Positions 1 through 7,804 of a stretch of DNA of 42,058 nt are shown here, one piece after another. How positions within the stretch are numbered: position 1 is the first letter of the stretch; every line of letters starts with the position of its first letter. The notes below the pieces were generated by a model, which did not search any database, was not told the DNA's origin, and saw only the letters and a list, made by a program, of their open reading frames with translations. The translations under genes and the position numbers were made by a program. This DNA comes from Alkalibacillus flavidus (GTDB taxonomy: Bacteria > Bacillota > Bacilli > Bacillales > Alkalibacillaceae): assembly GCF_040545925.1 (NCBI RefSeq), contig NZ_JBEPMX010000016.1:1-42058 (forward strand), written 5' to 3'.

Positions 1-113
1 GAAATTCATCCGCGATACGGCGAAATTCATCCGCGATACGGCGAAATTCATCCGCGATACGGCGAAATTCATCCGCGATACGGCGAAATTCATCCACGAT
101 ACGGCGAAATTCA
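1..113. repeat. 21-bp tandem repeat array (TACGGCG family)
   Basis: Five head-to-tail copies of a 21-bp unit (gaaattcatccgcgatacgg plus c) start at 1, 22, 43, 64 and 85, followed by a partial copy at 106-113. The fifth copy has one change (ccacg for ccgcg). The array begins at the window edge, so it may extend further. It lies just past the 3' end of htpX, beyond its terminator. The core TACGGCGAAA recurs with the same 21-bp period at 15972-16092. The function is unknown; it is not convincingly coding. Confidence 0.95.
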
Positions 114-120
114 AATCTAT

Positions 121-171
121 AAAATAAAACTGAACCTGACCGACGTATTCGGTCAGGTTCAGTTTTATTTT
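121..171. terminator. Long perfect hairpin, bidirectional terminator
   Basis: A 23-bp perfect inverted repeat (121-143 and 149-171) encloses the 5-nt loop CGTAT. A-rich and T-rich flanks on the two sides make it suitable in both directions. It overlaps the htpX stop codon (165-167) and would end that transcript. Confidence 0.9.
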
Positions 172-1067
172 TGTTCTAAGCGGCGGATACGTTCATCTAA
201 ATCTGGGTGAGATGAAAGTAACTTCATGAGACCGCCTTTATTATTAATTTTCATTGTTTGGATTGCGTCGTCGTTCGTGTTGTCCTGCACAGTATTTACT
301 GTGTTCTTCAGTGAACGAAGAGCATGTTGCATTTTATCTTTACCAGCTAAGTCTGCGCCACCTCGATCGGCGTGGAATTCACGGTAACGTGAGAACGCCA
401 TGACGACCATACTGCCTAAGATCGAGAATAAAATTTGGAAAATGATAATCGATGCGAAATGAACGACAAATCGCATTTCTTCATTAACAAAATTAGATAC
501 GATCGATGCGACGATACGTGATAAGAAGACGACAAAGGTGTTAATGACACCTTGGAGTAACGTCATCGTTACCATGTCACCGTTTGACACGTGTGCAACT
601 TCGTGTGCGAGCACGCCTTCGACAGCATCATCATCCATCGAGTTTAATAAGCCAGTTGAAACAGCGACGAGTGATTTCTTCTTAGACGGCCCGGTCGCAA
701 AGGCGTTTACCTCTTGTGAACGATAAATACCGACTTCCGGCATATGCATTAAACCAGCTGAACGAGATAAGCGATGAACACGTTCAACGAGCTGGCGTTC
801 TGCTGTTGATAAGTTGTCATTTGGGTCAAGGACTTGTACTTTCATCATTTTCTTCGCCATCCAGCGTGACATCGCAAGCGAAATGAAAGAGCCGGCGAAA
901 CCGACTAGAATACTGAAGACCGCTAATGAGCCATAACTTCCAATACTGCCCGTTGCATCATACATCGGGCCAATGTCAGTAAACGACACAATTGCAGTCC
1001 AAACAATGACGATCGTTGTTAATACGAGAATGTTTGTTAATAAGAAAAATAATATTCTTTTACCCAC
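165..1067 (-). CDS. htpX: Protease HtpX, membrane zinc metalloprotease
   Basis: This is a 300-aa M48B-family membrane protease, which degrades damaged or misfolded membrane proteins. The sequence shows two N-terminal membrane segments (about 5-28 and 45-65), the zinc motif HEVAH at residues 155-159 with catalytic Glu156, two further hydrophobic segments (about 170-190 and 200-225), and the third zinc ligand Glu230 in the SRYREFHAD motif. The length fits the family. The start is GTG at 1065-1067, preceded by a purine-rich GGAAGGGAAG ribosome-binding site. The gene stands alone, with a hairpin terminator overlapping its stop codon. Family assignment is certain; substrates in this organism are not known. 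Confidence 0.96.
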   Translation of the reverse strand: MGKRILFFLLTNILVLTTIVIVWTAIVSFTDIGPMYDATGSIGSYGSLAVFSILVGFAGSFISLAMSRWMAKKMMKVQVLDPNDNLSTAERQLVERVHRLSRSAGLMHMPEVGIYRSQEVNAFATGPSKKKSLVAVSTGLLNSMDDDAVEGVLAHEVAHVSNGDMVTMTLLQGVINTFVVFLSRIVASIVSNFVNEEMRFVVHFASIIIFQILFSILGSMVVMAFSRYREFHADRGGADLAGKDKMQHALRSLKNTVNTVQDNTNDDAIQTMKINNKGGLMKLLSSHPDLDERIRRLEQK

Positions 1068-1239
1068 TATACTTCCCTTCCTTTCTTAATCGTCCACACG
1101 TATTATACCACGAAAGTCAGTTAACGAAAACGTAAAAGCACCTTAGATGCCACGCATTTCACAAAATAGTTAAACGATTATTAAAAATGATGCATACAAT
1201 GTGATGTGAAGCTAAATGATGATCAGGAGGTTACACGAT

Positions 1240-1848
1240 ATGAACGATTATGAACAGCTTTATTATTTATCCCCCACTTATGTATATGCACCGTTTAGAG
1301 TAGAACATGAAGATGGATCAGTAGCAGGTGATGCGACTTGGACTGAAGGAGGAGAGGTGACAAAATGTAATTTGTCATGGTCTGATATGAATAATATGAC
1401 AACAGCGGTGAGTCCGAACAGTCCTTATCAGTGCGGTGATTTATTAAAAGTCACATACTTAGAAACGGGCCAGTCGATTACGGTTAAAGTTGTTGATTCT
1501 GTTTCTGGCTATCCAAAAAACCGTTTGAATTTGCATCGTCAAGCGTTTCAAGCACTTGGGGCTAATCTTGATTTAGGGGTCATACCGGTTGTCATTTCAC
1601 GTGTGTCAGCTAGTAACGGTAGTCGTTACGAACAGATGCTTATGAATATGATGCAAGCCGCTTTTCCCAATGCCCGCATGAAACAAAGTCGTCAAACGAA
1701 TAAAGAACAAATGTCTGGTGGTCGCATGAAGGAGACGTATGAGATGGTGTTAGAAACGGAAGTTAGCGATGTGACGATGCAAGGTGATGTTGTGTATCAC
1801 CCGACAAGTCAACAAGTCCAGTCCATTCATTTCAAACGTTTATCATGA
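1240..1848 (+). CDS. DUF3889 protein with double-psi beta-barrel domain
   Basis: The start is placed at ATG 1240, nine bases after a perfect AGGAGG (1225-1230); an in-frame ATG at 1216 lacks such a site. The 202-aa product has an N-terminal RlpA/expansin-like double-psi beta-barrel (about 25-110; motifs GDATWTEGG, SPYQCGDLLKVTY, VVDSVSGYP and RLNLHRQAFQALG), followed by a C-terminal region (about 118-202) resembling DUF3889. Relatives known to me from Bacillus are usually secreted, but this copy shows no signal peptide or membrane segment. Molecular function is unknown; DPBB relatives bind or modify cell-wall glycans. It is monocistronic, with a terminator following. Confidence 0.75.
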   Translation: MNDYEQLYYLSPTYVYAPFRVEHEDGSVAGDATWTEGGEVTKCNLSWSDMNNMTTAVSPNSPYQCGDLLKVTYLETGQSITVKVVDSVSGYPKNRLNLHRQAFQALGANLDLGVIPVVISRVSASNGSRYEQMLMNMMQAAFPNARMKQSRQTNKEQMSGGRMKETYEMVLETEVSDVTMQGDVVYHPTSQQVQSIHFKRLS

Positions 1849-1851
1849 AAA

Positions 1852-1886
1852 TAAAAGAGTGCGTCTTTTAAAGGCGCACTTTTAAC
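1852..1886 (+). terminator. Rho-independent terminator
   Basis: The inverted repeat AGTGCGTCTTT / AAAGGCGCACT is followed by TTTT, directly downstream of the DUF3889 gene. Confidence 0.8.
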
Positions 1887-1916
1887 ATAAAAAATCAAAA
1901 AAGTGCAGGAAAACTT

Positions 1917-1946
1917 TTGCAAAATGTCGAATGATGGCAATATAAT
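1917..1946 (+). promoter_or_regulatory. SigA-type promoter for the DUF456 gene
   Basis: A -35 TTGCAA (1917-1922) is separated by 18 bp from a perfect -10 TATAAT (1941-1946). It lies about 70 bp upstream of the DUF456 gene and probably also drives the lipoprotein hydrolase. Confidence 0.65.
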
Positions 1947-2014
1947 TGTAATTATTAGTTGTATCGATTACGATTTAATTAAATAATGAGTTTTGAGAGG
2001 CTTGATATAACGAT

Positions 2015-2497
2015 ATGGATATTATTTGGTGGATATTAGTGATTGCGTTTTTCGTATTAAGTTATGCAGGTGTTATTTTCCCTGTTATTCCGGCGCCGCT
2101 TGTTCTGTGGGTTGGCTTTTTCGTTTATCATTTCGGTATAAATGCTGATGAATTGTCGTGGATTTTTTGGGTATCGATGGCGATTTTAACGGTTGTCTTA
2201 ATTGTTGCGGATATCGTCGCCAATAGTTATTTTGTTAAACGGTTTGGTGGTTCGAAACAAGGCGAATGGGCTGCCGCGATTGGCGTTATTGTCGGCTCAT
2301 TTGTGATTCCACCGTTTGGTATTATCGTTGTTCCAGCGGTTTCTGTGTTGATTGTCGAGCTGCTACAACGTAAGCATATTCAAGCAGCATTTCGCGCAGT
2401 GGTCGGTTCACTGTTAGGTTTTCTCGGTGGCGCTGTAGCGAAAGTCGTGATTATGACCGTGATGATTGTTTGGTTTTTCGTTGTTATCATTTTTTAA
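2015..2497 (+). CDS. DUF456 family membrane protein
   Basis: This is a 160-aa, very hydrophobic protein with about five membrane segments (roughly 3-20, 22-40, 48-70, 85-115 and 125-158). The N-terminal pattern YAGVIFPVIPAP and the glycine-rich IGVIVGSFVIPPFGIIVVP segment are characteristic of DUF456. The biochemical function of the family is not known. Its stop is 27 bp before the next gene, which lies on the same strand, so the two may be cotranscribed from the promoter at 1917-1946. The ribosome-binding site (GAGAGG about 14 nt upstream) is weak. Confidence 0.85.
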   Translation: MDIIWWILVIAFFVLSYAGVIFPVIPAPLVLWVGFFVYHFGINADELSWIFWVSMAILTVVLIVADIVANSYFVKRFGGSKQGEWAAAIGVIVGSFVIPPFGIIVVPAVSVLIVELLQRKHIQAAFRAVVGSLLGFLGGAVAKVVIMTVMIVWFFVVIIF

Positions 2498-2524
2498 TTG
2501 ATCAAAGGAAAGGGGGGTTAACCT

Positions 2525-3823
2525 GTGCGAAAATGGTTATGGTTAGCTGTTATATTAGTGCTGATCGGATGTACGAATGAATCTGAGTCGACTAATGAAA
2601 CGGATCCGTTAGATGACTTATTAGGGGTTTGGCACGGTCAAATTGAAGTGCCTAATATGCCGTTAAACATTCAGCTTACCTTTGAGCATGATGAGCAAGA
2701 TCAAATCGTTGGCTTTATCGATATTCCAGCTCAAGGCATTAGTCGTTATCCACTGTCTTCATTAGAACATGATGAGGGACAAGTTCGTTTTCAAATGGAT
2801 GTTCCGGGTCAATTCATTGAATTTGTAAGCGATTTACCGTCCGATGGTAAACTGACAGGTGACTTCAAGCAGCAAGGGCATACGTTTGATTTTGCATTAG
2901 AAGAAGGTGAGCTAATGACTCAGTCTGAAGCAAATGAGGAAGTTGATTGGCTATCTGTCGAGACAGAAGTCGGAACGTTAAAAGGTGAATTGGAACAACC
3001 AAGTGAGGCCACAAATGAAACGGTAGCCTTAATCATCCCAGGTTCTGGCCCAACAGATCGTAATGGGAATGGATCTGGTGTTGAAAGCGATAGTTTGAAA
3101 CTGTTGGCTGAATCCTTGGCTTCTCAAGGTGTCGCAAGTTTACGTTACGGTAAGCGCGGCGCTGGTGAAAATCAAGATGTATCCATTCCAGAAGAAGAAA
3201 TGACGATTGAGCGGATGGCGGAAGACGCTGTGCAATGGATTGAGCGATTGAACGAAGATTATAAACAAGTCGTCGTTATCGGTCATAGCCAAGGTGCGCT
3301 CATTGGTCAATTAGCAGCATTACAAACAGACGTTGATGGATTTATCTCGATTGCTGGAGCGGGTCGGCCAATCGATGACGTGTTACAAGATCAATTAGAA
3401 CAACAATTACCGCAAGACTCAATGCAACAAGCCAGTGATGTTTTGGAACAGTTGCGTGAGGGTAATATGGTGGAAGAAGAGGCTATCAATAGCGAACTAT
3501 ACAGTATATTTCGTCCGACGATTCAACCATTTTTAATGTCATGGATGGCTTATGATCCGGCTGACTCGATATCGGAATTAGAGGTCCCGCCATTGATTAT
3601 ACAAGGGACACATGACCGGCAAGTTACCGAGGAAGACGCAGAACGTTTAGCTGAAGCCCACGATGAATCGCAATTGGTAATCGTTTACAAGATGGATCAT
3701 GTGCTAAAAGTCTCAGATGGTCAAGACGATTTATCAAATTATAAAAACCCTAATGAACCTCTGTCAGATCGTATGCTAGAAGCTTTAAAGGGATATATTT
3801 CAAATGAAACCGTAGAGAAATAG
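2525..3823 (+). CDS. Lipoprotein alpha/beta hydrolase
   Basis: A GTG start at 2525 follows a strong AGGGGGG site. The 432-aa product starts with a lipoprotein signal peptide and lipobox LIGC (lipidated Cys16), so it is expected on the outer face of the membrane. Residues about 30-125 form a beta-rich, lipocalin-like domain, and about 140-432 an alpha/beta hydrolase domain with an oxyanion-type IPGSGPTDRNGNG loop (171-183). The nucleophile motif is GHSQG with Ser255; Asp364 (GTHDRQ) and His392 (KMDH) complete a likely triad. The family includes esterases and serine aminopeptidase-like enzymes; the substrate cannot be read from sequence. Confidence 0.85.
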   Translation: MRKWLWLAVILVLIGCTNESESTNETDPLDDLLGVWHGQIEVPNMPLNIQLTFEHDEQDQIVGFIDIPAQGISRYPLSSLEHDEGQVRFQMDVPGQFIEFVSDLPSDGKLTGDFKQQGHTFDFALEEGELMTQSEANEEVDWLSVETEVGTLKGELEQPSEATNETVALIIPGSGPTDRNGNGSGVESDSLKLLAESLASQGVASLRYGKRGAGENQDVSIPEEEMTIERMAEDAVQWIERLNEDYKQVVVIGHSQGALIGQLAALQTDVDGFISIAGAGRPIDDVLQDQLEQQLPQDSMQQASDVLEQLREGNMVEEEAINSELYSIFRPTIQPFLMSWMAYDPADSISELEVPPLIIQGTHDRQVTEEDAERLAEAHDESQLVIVYKMDHVLKVSDGQDDLSNYKNPNEPLSDRMLEALKGYISNETVEK

Positions 3824-3932
3824 TATTTTTCAAAAAACAAGCAGGTCTAGGTCTTAAGTGCTGGAATTTTTACACAATAAATGTTAAAATTAAATATCTG
3901 AAATTTAAACGGATGGTGGGTGGCATCTTATA

Positions 3933-5363
3933 ATGGTAAAACCGATAAATGTTGAGCAATTATTAGTCGAGCAAAGTGAAGTTGTGCATTTAATGGCTCA
4001 AGATGAAATTCCTCTCAACGATACATTAAACAAATTGATCGAAACATTGGATATGACTTTGCCCGGCGTTTGGACAACGTTATTGTTTTATGATGAAGAA
4101 AGAGATGTATTAACTGATGGCATGGGGCCAAGCTTTCCAGCGAAGTTTTTCGAAGAGGTTGGTGAAGTTCCGGTTGCGAACGGTGAAGGGTCGTGTGGTA
4201 CGTCTGCATTTTTCCGTGAACCAATCATCGTAGAAAATATTAAAACCGATTGGCGTTATGCTCCATACCGTAAACAGATTGCTGAACAGTATAATTTAAA
4301 GGCAAGTTGGTCACACCCAGTGATTACGAGTAAACATCAATTAGTTGGCACATTGGCTTTTTATATTGATGAAGCACGTGAGCCTTCAGAAGCTGAACTA
4401 AATGTTTTAGACATATTCGCTAATTTAGCAGCTGTCATTATTGAGAAAAAAACGTCAGAAGAATTGCTTAAAACAGCCCGAAACGTATTAGAAAAAACAC
4501 CAACAATAATTATCAAGTGGAGTGCTGAAGAAGGTTGGCCAATAGAATTTGTTTCTCAAAATATTAATCAATTTGGCTATGATGCTAAAGATTTAATGAA
4601 ACAAGGAATGTCATATAGTTCAATAATGCATCCTGATGACGTTTTAACAATCGGAAGTAAAGTGGCCTATTATATTGAAAACGATGTCAGAGAGTATGAA
4701 CAAGAATATCGTATCTTGACCGCTGACGATGAAGTGCGCTGGGTAAGTGATCGCACCATGCTCGAGGTTGATCACTACGGAGAAGTTGTCGGTTTTCAAG
4801 GAATATTGTTCGATATCACAGCCCGTAAACAAGTGGAAGAGCAGGCGCAATATTTAGCGAACAATGATCCGTTAACAGGTCTTGCTAATCGTCGTTATTT
4901 CAAACACAAGTTTGAATTGGCTTTAGAAGAAGCGAAGGAATCGAATGCCCAATTAGGTGTGTTGTATCTCGATTGTGATAACTTTAAGGAAATTAACGAC
5001 GAATTAGGGCATGATATCGGCGATGAATTTTTACAACATTTTGCGAAACGATTGAACAATGTGTTACGTGACGATGATCTAATCGCTCGTATTGGTGGCG
5101 ATGAATTTAATATACTTTTAAATGATGTAGAAACTAAAGAACAAGTGAACCGTGTAGCTGAACGAATTTTAGAAGTCGTGTTTGAACCTTGGGAATTACA
5201 AGGGGTACTGTATCATATTACAGTGAGCATTGGTGTCTCATTTTTCCCACAAGATGGAAGTAAAGCTGATGAATTAATTAAACGAGCGGACCAAGCACTT
5301 TATGGCGCGAAGTTTAACGGCAAAAATGGTGTCGTTTGGTATGAATCATTGACTGAAGAATAA
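3933..5363 (+). CDS. GAF-PAS-GGDEF diguanylate cyclase
   Basis: This 476-aa, apparently cytoplasmic sensor enzyme should make cyclic di-GMP from two GTP. Domains in order are GAF (about 20-172; note GEGSCGTSAFF at 84-94), PAS with a PAC tail (about 185-300; FQGILFDITARKQ), and GGDEF (about 302-476). The NDPLTGLANR entry motif is at 311-320 and the intact signature GGDEF at 388-392. An inhibitory I-site RxxD (Arg379-Asp382) sits exactly five residues before it, so product feedback inhibition is expected. There are no membrane segments, EAL or HD-GYP domain. The start is ATG 3933, with a GGTGGGTGG-like site upstream. The GAF and PAS ligands are unknown. Confidence 0.93.
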   Translation: MVKPINVEQLLVEQSEVVHLMAQDEIPLNDTLNKLIETLDMTLPGVWTTLLFYDEERDVLTDGMGPSFPAKFFEEVGEVPVANGEGSCGTSAFFREPIIVENIKTDWRYAPYRKQIAEQYNLKASWSHPVITSKHQLVGTLAFYIDEAREPSEAELNVLDIFANLAAVIIEKKTSEELLKTARNVLEKTPTIIIKWSAEEGWPIEFVSQNINQFGYDAKDLMKQGMSYSSIMHPDDVLTIGSKVAYYIENDVREYEQEYRILTADDEVRWVSDRTMLEVDHYGEVVGFQGILFDITARKQVEEQAQYLANNDPLTGLANRRYFKHKFELALEEAKESNAQLGVLYLDCDNFKEINDELGHDIGDEFLQHFAKRLNNVLRDDDLIARIGGDEFNILLNDVETKEQVNRVAERILEVVFEPWELQGVLYHITVSIGVSFFPQDGSKADELIKRADQALYGAKFNGKNGVVWYESLTEE

Positions 5364-5515
5364 TCTGTTTCTTTAGGCTAATCTATTTCAAAAAACTTAA
5401 TTGAATTGCTCAAAATTTCTGTTAAAACCCTCATTTTATGCTAAAATGGTTTAAAAGTCTGATTAAATAGCTCAGAATTAGATAACGAGAGAGTATACGT
5501 GCCATTAATGGGGGA

Positions 5516-5755
5516 ATGAGGTTGAAAGGATTCGCAAAAGGGGTTGTCACAATAGGCGTACTCTCTATAATTGGTGGTATCGCCTTCATCATCATGGATT
5601 ATGTGACAAACGATTGGTCGTCGCTACTCGACTTTGTGACATATATCATACTCGAAGATTCCGAGCGTGCCCTATGGCAAGTCGGGATTGTTATCTTGCT
5701 GTTAGGACAGTGGATACTAAAACGGCAGAAACGAAAAAATCGCATTTTTTATTAA
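5516..5755 (+). CDS. Small two-pass membrane protein, function unknown
   Basis: The 79-aa product has two clear membrane segments (about 8-30 and 55-70), a short acidic middle section (LLDFVTYIILEDSER) and a basic tail (KRQKRKNR), suggesting both ends are cytoplasmic. I do not recognise the family. The start is ATG 5516 after GGGGGA; an in-frame TTG at 5522 after GGGGAATGAGG is an alternative. It is followed at once by a strong terminator, which supports a real, monocistronic gene. Confidence 0.6.
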   Translation: MRLKGFAKGVVTIGVLSIIGGIAFIIMDYVTNDWSSLLDFVTYIILEDSERALWQVGIVILLLGQWILKRQKRKNRIFY

Positions 5756-5787
5756 ACAGTCACCTTTATATGAGGTGGCTGTTTTTG
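5755..5787 (+). terminator. Rho-independent terminator
   Basis: Stem AACAGTCACCT / AGGTGGCTGTT (one G-T pair) is followed by a T-run, just after the small membrane protein gene. Confidence 0.85.
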
Positions 5788-5825
5788 TTTGACAATAGAA
5801 TAAGATGCTGCTCGGAAGCAACACC

Positions 5826-6160
5826 TTATTCAACCGGGATTTGAATTTCAGATAAGTAATCTTCAGGATTTTGGGACATGTAATGATCAATAATTGTGCG
5901 TTCAATAGCATCGCCTTTAATCGTCAATTGATGCTCATCGATAAATTGGAATATCGTCTCGTAATAACTTGGTGAGTGTATTCGTGCGTCACGACAGTAT
6001 AAACAAACATATCGTCCGCCTGGCAATGTCGACTTTAATTCACTATCAACCTATTGTTCATCCACCATTAAAAAGACTGAATTATAACTGTTATAGTCTT
6101 CTTGCATTATTCGTTCGATCGGTAATGTAACCCCGACGGATCCAATGAAAATCGAGGACG
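5826..6160 (-). pseudogene. Decayed BltR/MerR-type effector-binding domain
   Basis: On the minus strand, residues readable from about 6160 down to 5826 form a continuous relative of the GyrI-like effector-binding domain found at the C-terminus of MerR regulators such as BltR. Visible pieces are FIGSVGVTLPIERI, then NSVFLMVDEQ, LPGGRYVCLY, TIKGDAIERTIIDHY and YLSEIQIPVE. An in-frame TAG at 6051-6053 breaks the reading frame between VDEQ and VDSEL, and no DNA-binding helix-turn-helix segment precedes it. A 66-aa open frame (TTG at 6024-6026 to 5826) remains but lacks half of the fold. It is most likely the relic of a multidrug-responsive regulator; no efflux partner gene remains next to it. Confidence 0.75.
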
Positions 6161-6172
6161 ATATTAAATAAT

Positions 6173-6197
6173 AAACTCTCCAGTCGCTGGAGAGTCA
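6173..6197 (-). terminator. Terminator of the trp operon / TSUP gene
   Basis: On the minus strand a perfect 9-bp stem ACTCTCCAG / CTGGAGAGT with a 3-nt loop (CGA) is followed by TTATTATTT. It lies 43 bp past the TSUP stop codon and would end the trp transcript. Confidence 0.8.
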
Positions 6198-6240
6198 ACA
6201 GAAATTGAGAATTATTTTCAATTATTTTTTAGGATGGCCG

Positions 6241-6993
6241 TTAAGCTAGCCAGACATTATCAACGATAACATAAATGATCAGGATAGCCGTCACCACGCG
6301 GAGGAGAGGTTTGATATGATCGGGATTTAATTGACTAGCTAGTCTGACGCCGATTTGAGCGCCGATGAGTGAGCCAGTGATAAGTGTGAAAGTTAACGTC
6401 CAAATAATATGGCCGGATGCGATATAGCTAATGGCGGCTCCGAAACAACTGGCGAATGTCGCTGCACGCATTAAACCGACAGCGCGATAGTAGGCAATGC
6501 GGAGGTATGAGAAGACGTATAACATGAGCGTACCTTGACCAGGGCCGAACATGCCATCGTAAATACCGATCCCGTACAATAGCGGTGTGCCTCGTGTTTT
6601 GAATCGAAACGTATTCGTGCCATCGAAGCTTGCCTTATTAATGAACGAAAATAAAAAGGCAAAGATTAATAGACTAATCGCAATTTGATACATTCTATCA
6701 GGCGGAATCACCGATGCCACGTAACCACCTGTAATACCGCCTGCCAAACTGACAGGAACGATTTTGAGTCCTTCGTTTAATGTGACGCCACGGTGGCGTA
6801 GTACCATCACGAAAACGAAAAACGAGCTGATAGAATTGGTGACTTTATTGGCGCCAATAGCTGAGTGGACAGGAATACCGAGGGCAAGCATAGCAGGGAG
6901 GCTAATTAAGCCACCGCCGCCAGCCAGTGTTCCTAATATCGTCGCACTTAAGCCGACGAAAAATAATAAAACCGTTTCGAGCATGGTCGTCAC
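6241..6993 (-). CDS. TSUP (TauE/SafE) family permease
   Basis: The 250-aa product has about eight membrane segments. Signatures are the N-terminal GLSATILGTLAGGGGLISLPAM and the repeat-half motif YDGMFGPGQGT (about residues 142-152), typical of the TSUP/TauE-SafE family, whose members move sulfite, sulfonates and other small organic or inorganic anions. The gene begins only 9 bp after the trpA stop with no terminator in between, so it is very likely the last gene of the trp transcript and under T-box control. The start is GTG 6991-6993 or ATG 6982-6984; neither has an ideal ribosome site. The substrate is unknown; the operon suggests a compound linked to tryptophan synthesis. Confidence 0.85.
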   Translation of the reverse strand: MTTMLETVLLFFVGLSATILGTLAGGGGLISLPAMLALGIPVHSAIGANKVTNSISSFFVFVMVLRHRGVTLNEGLKIVPVSLAGGITGGYVASVIPPDRMYQIAISLLIFAFLFSFINKASFDGTNTFRFKTRGTPLLYGIGIYDGMFGPGQGTLMLYVFSYLRIAYYRAVGLMRAATFASCFGAAISYIASGHIIWTLTFTLITGSLIGAQIGVRLASQLNPDHIKPLLRVVTAILIIYVIVDNVWLA

Positions 6994-7002
6994 ATCTTTC
7001 TA

Positions 7003-7794
7003 CTAAGAATCTTTTGCATCGATAAGTGATTGGATATGGTTAAAGTCATTTGCTTGTATACTTTTAATAATTTGGCTGCCGACGACGACACCATCAGCGA
7101 TTTGCGTCATGTCACGTACATGGTCAGGTGTTGAAATGCCAAAACCGGCTAATACAGGTACGTGACTATGTGTTTTCAGTAATTCAAAATGATCAGCGAG
7201 GTCGTCTGCGAACGTGTCACGCGCACCGGTGATTCCGTTAACTGTTACCGCATATAAAAACCCTTCCGATGCCTCGGCAATATGTTTAATTCGTTCGGGT
7301 GAACTCGTTAAAGAAACGAGCTGAATTAATGCTAAACCGTACGTTTCTTTTGCGTCGTCAATAAATGATTTATGCTCTAACGGCAAGTCGGGAATGATTA
7401 AGCCATCGATTCCAGCAGCTTGAGCGTCTTTCATAAATTGGTTAACGCCGTATTGAACGATGGGGTTCAAATACGTCATCGCAATAATCGGTGCGTCTAT
7501 TGTATGGCGTTCTGTTTGTAGTGTATCAAGAATCGCATGTAAAGTCACACCCGATTGGCGTGCGCGAATGCCTGCATCTTGAATCGTGGGGCCATCAGCA
7601 ACAGGGTCAGAGAACGGGATTCCGATTTCGATAGCTGATGCCCCTGCTTGGTCAAGACGTTGTAACGTAGGGATAAGTGTGTCTATACCACCGTCTCCTG
7701 CCATAATGTATGGAACGAAAAGATGGTCGCCTTGCTCAAGCGTTTGATTAAATTTGGTGTCGATATATGATTTGCCGTGTGTCATTGTTGGCAT
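7003..7794 (-). CDS. trpA: Tryptophan synthase alpha subunit
   Basis: The start is set at ATG 7792-7794, directly after AGGAGG on the minus strand; the open frame runs further upstream into trpB but that part is unrelated. The 263-aa TIM barrel cleaves indole-3-glycerol phosphate to indole and glyceraldehyde 3-phosphate and channels indole to TrpB. The catalytic residues are visible: Glu56 (ASAIEIGIPFSDP) and Asp67 (VADGP). The phosphate-binding GFGIS motif lies near the C-terminus. It follows trpB by 10 bp. Confidence 0.97.
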   Translation of the reverse strand: MPTMTHGKSYIDTKFNQTLEQGDHLFVPYIMAGDGGIDTLIPTLQRLDQAGASAIEIGIPFSDPVADGPTIQDAGIRARQSGVTLHAILDTLQTERHTIDAPIIAMTYLNPIVQYGVNQFMKDAQAAGIDGLIIPDLPLEHKSFIDDAKETYGLALIQLVSLTSSPERIKHIAEASEGFLYAVTVNGITGARDTFADDLADHFELLKTHSHVPVLAGFGISTPDHVRDMTQIADGVVVGSQIIKSIQANDFNHIQSLIDAKDS

Positions 7795-7804
7795 GATAGG
7801 CCTC

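Noticed and set aside
5614..5844. 76-aa frame overlapping the small membrane protein
   Set aside because: It is out of frame with the better supported gene, crosses its terminator, and has no ribosome site.
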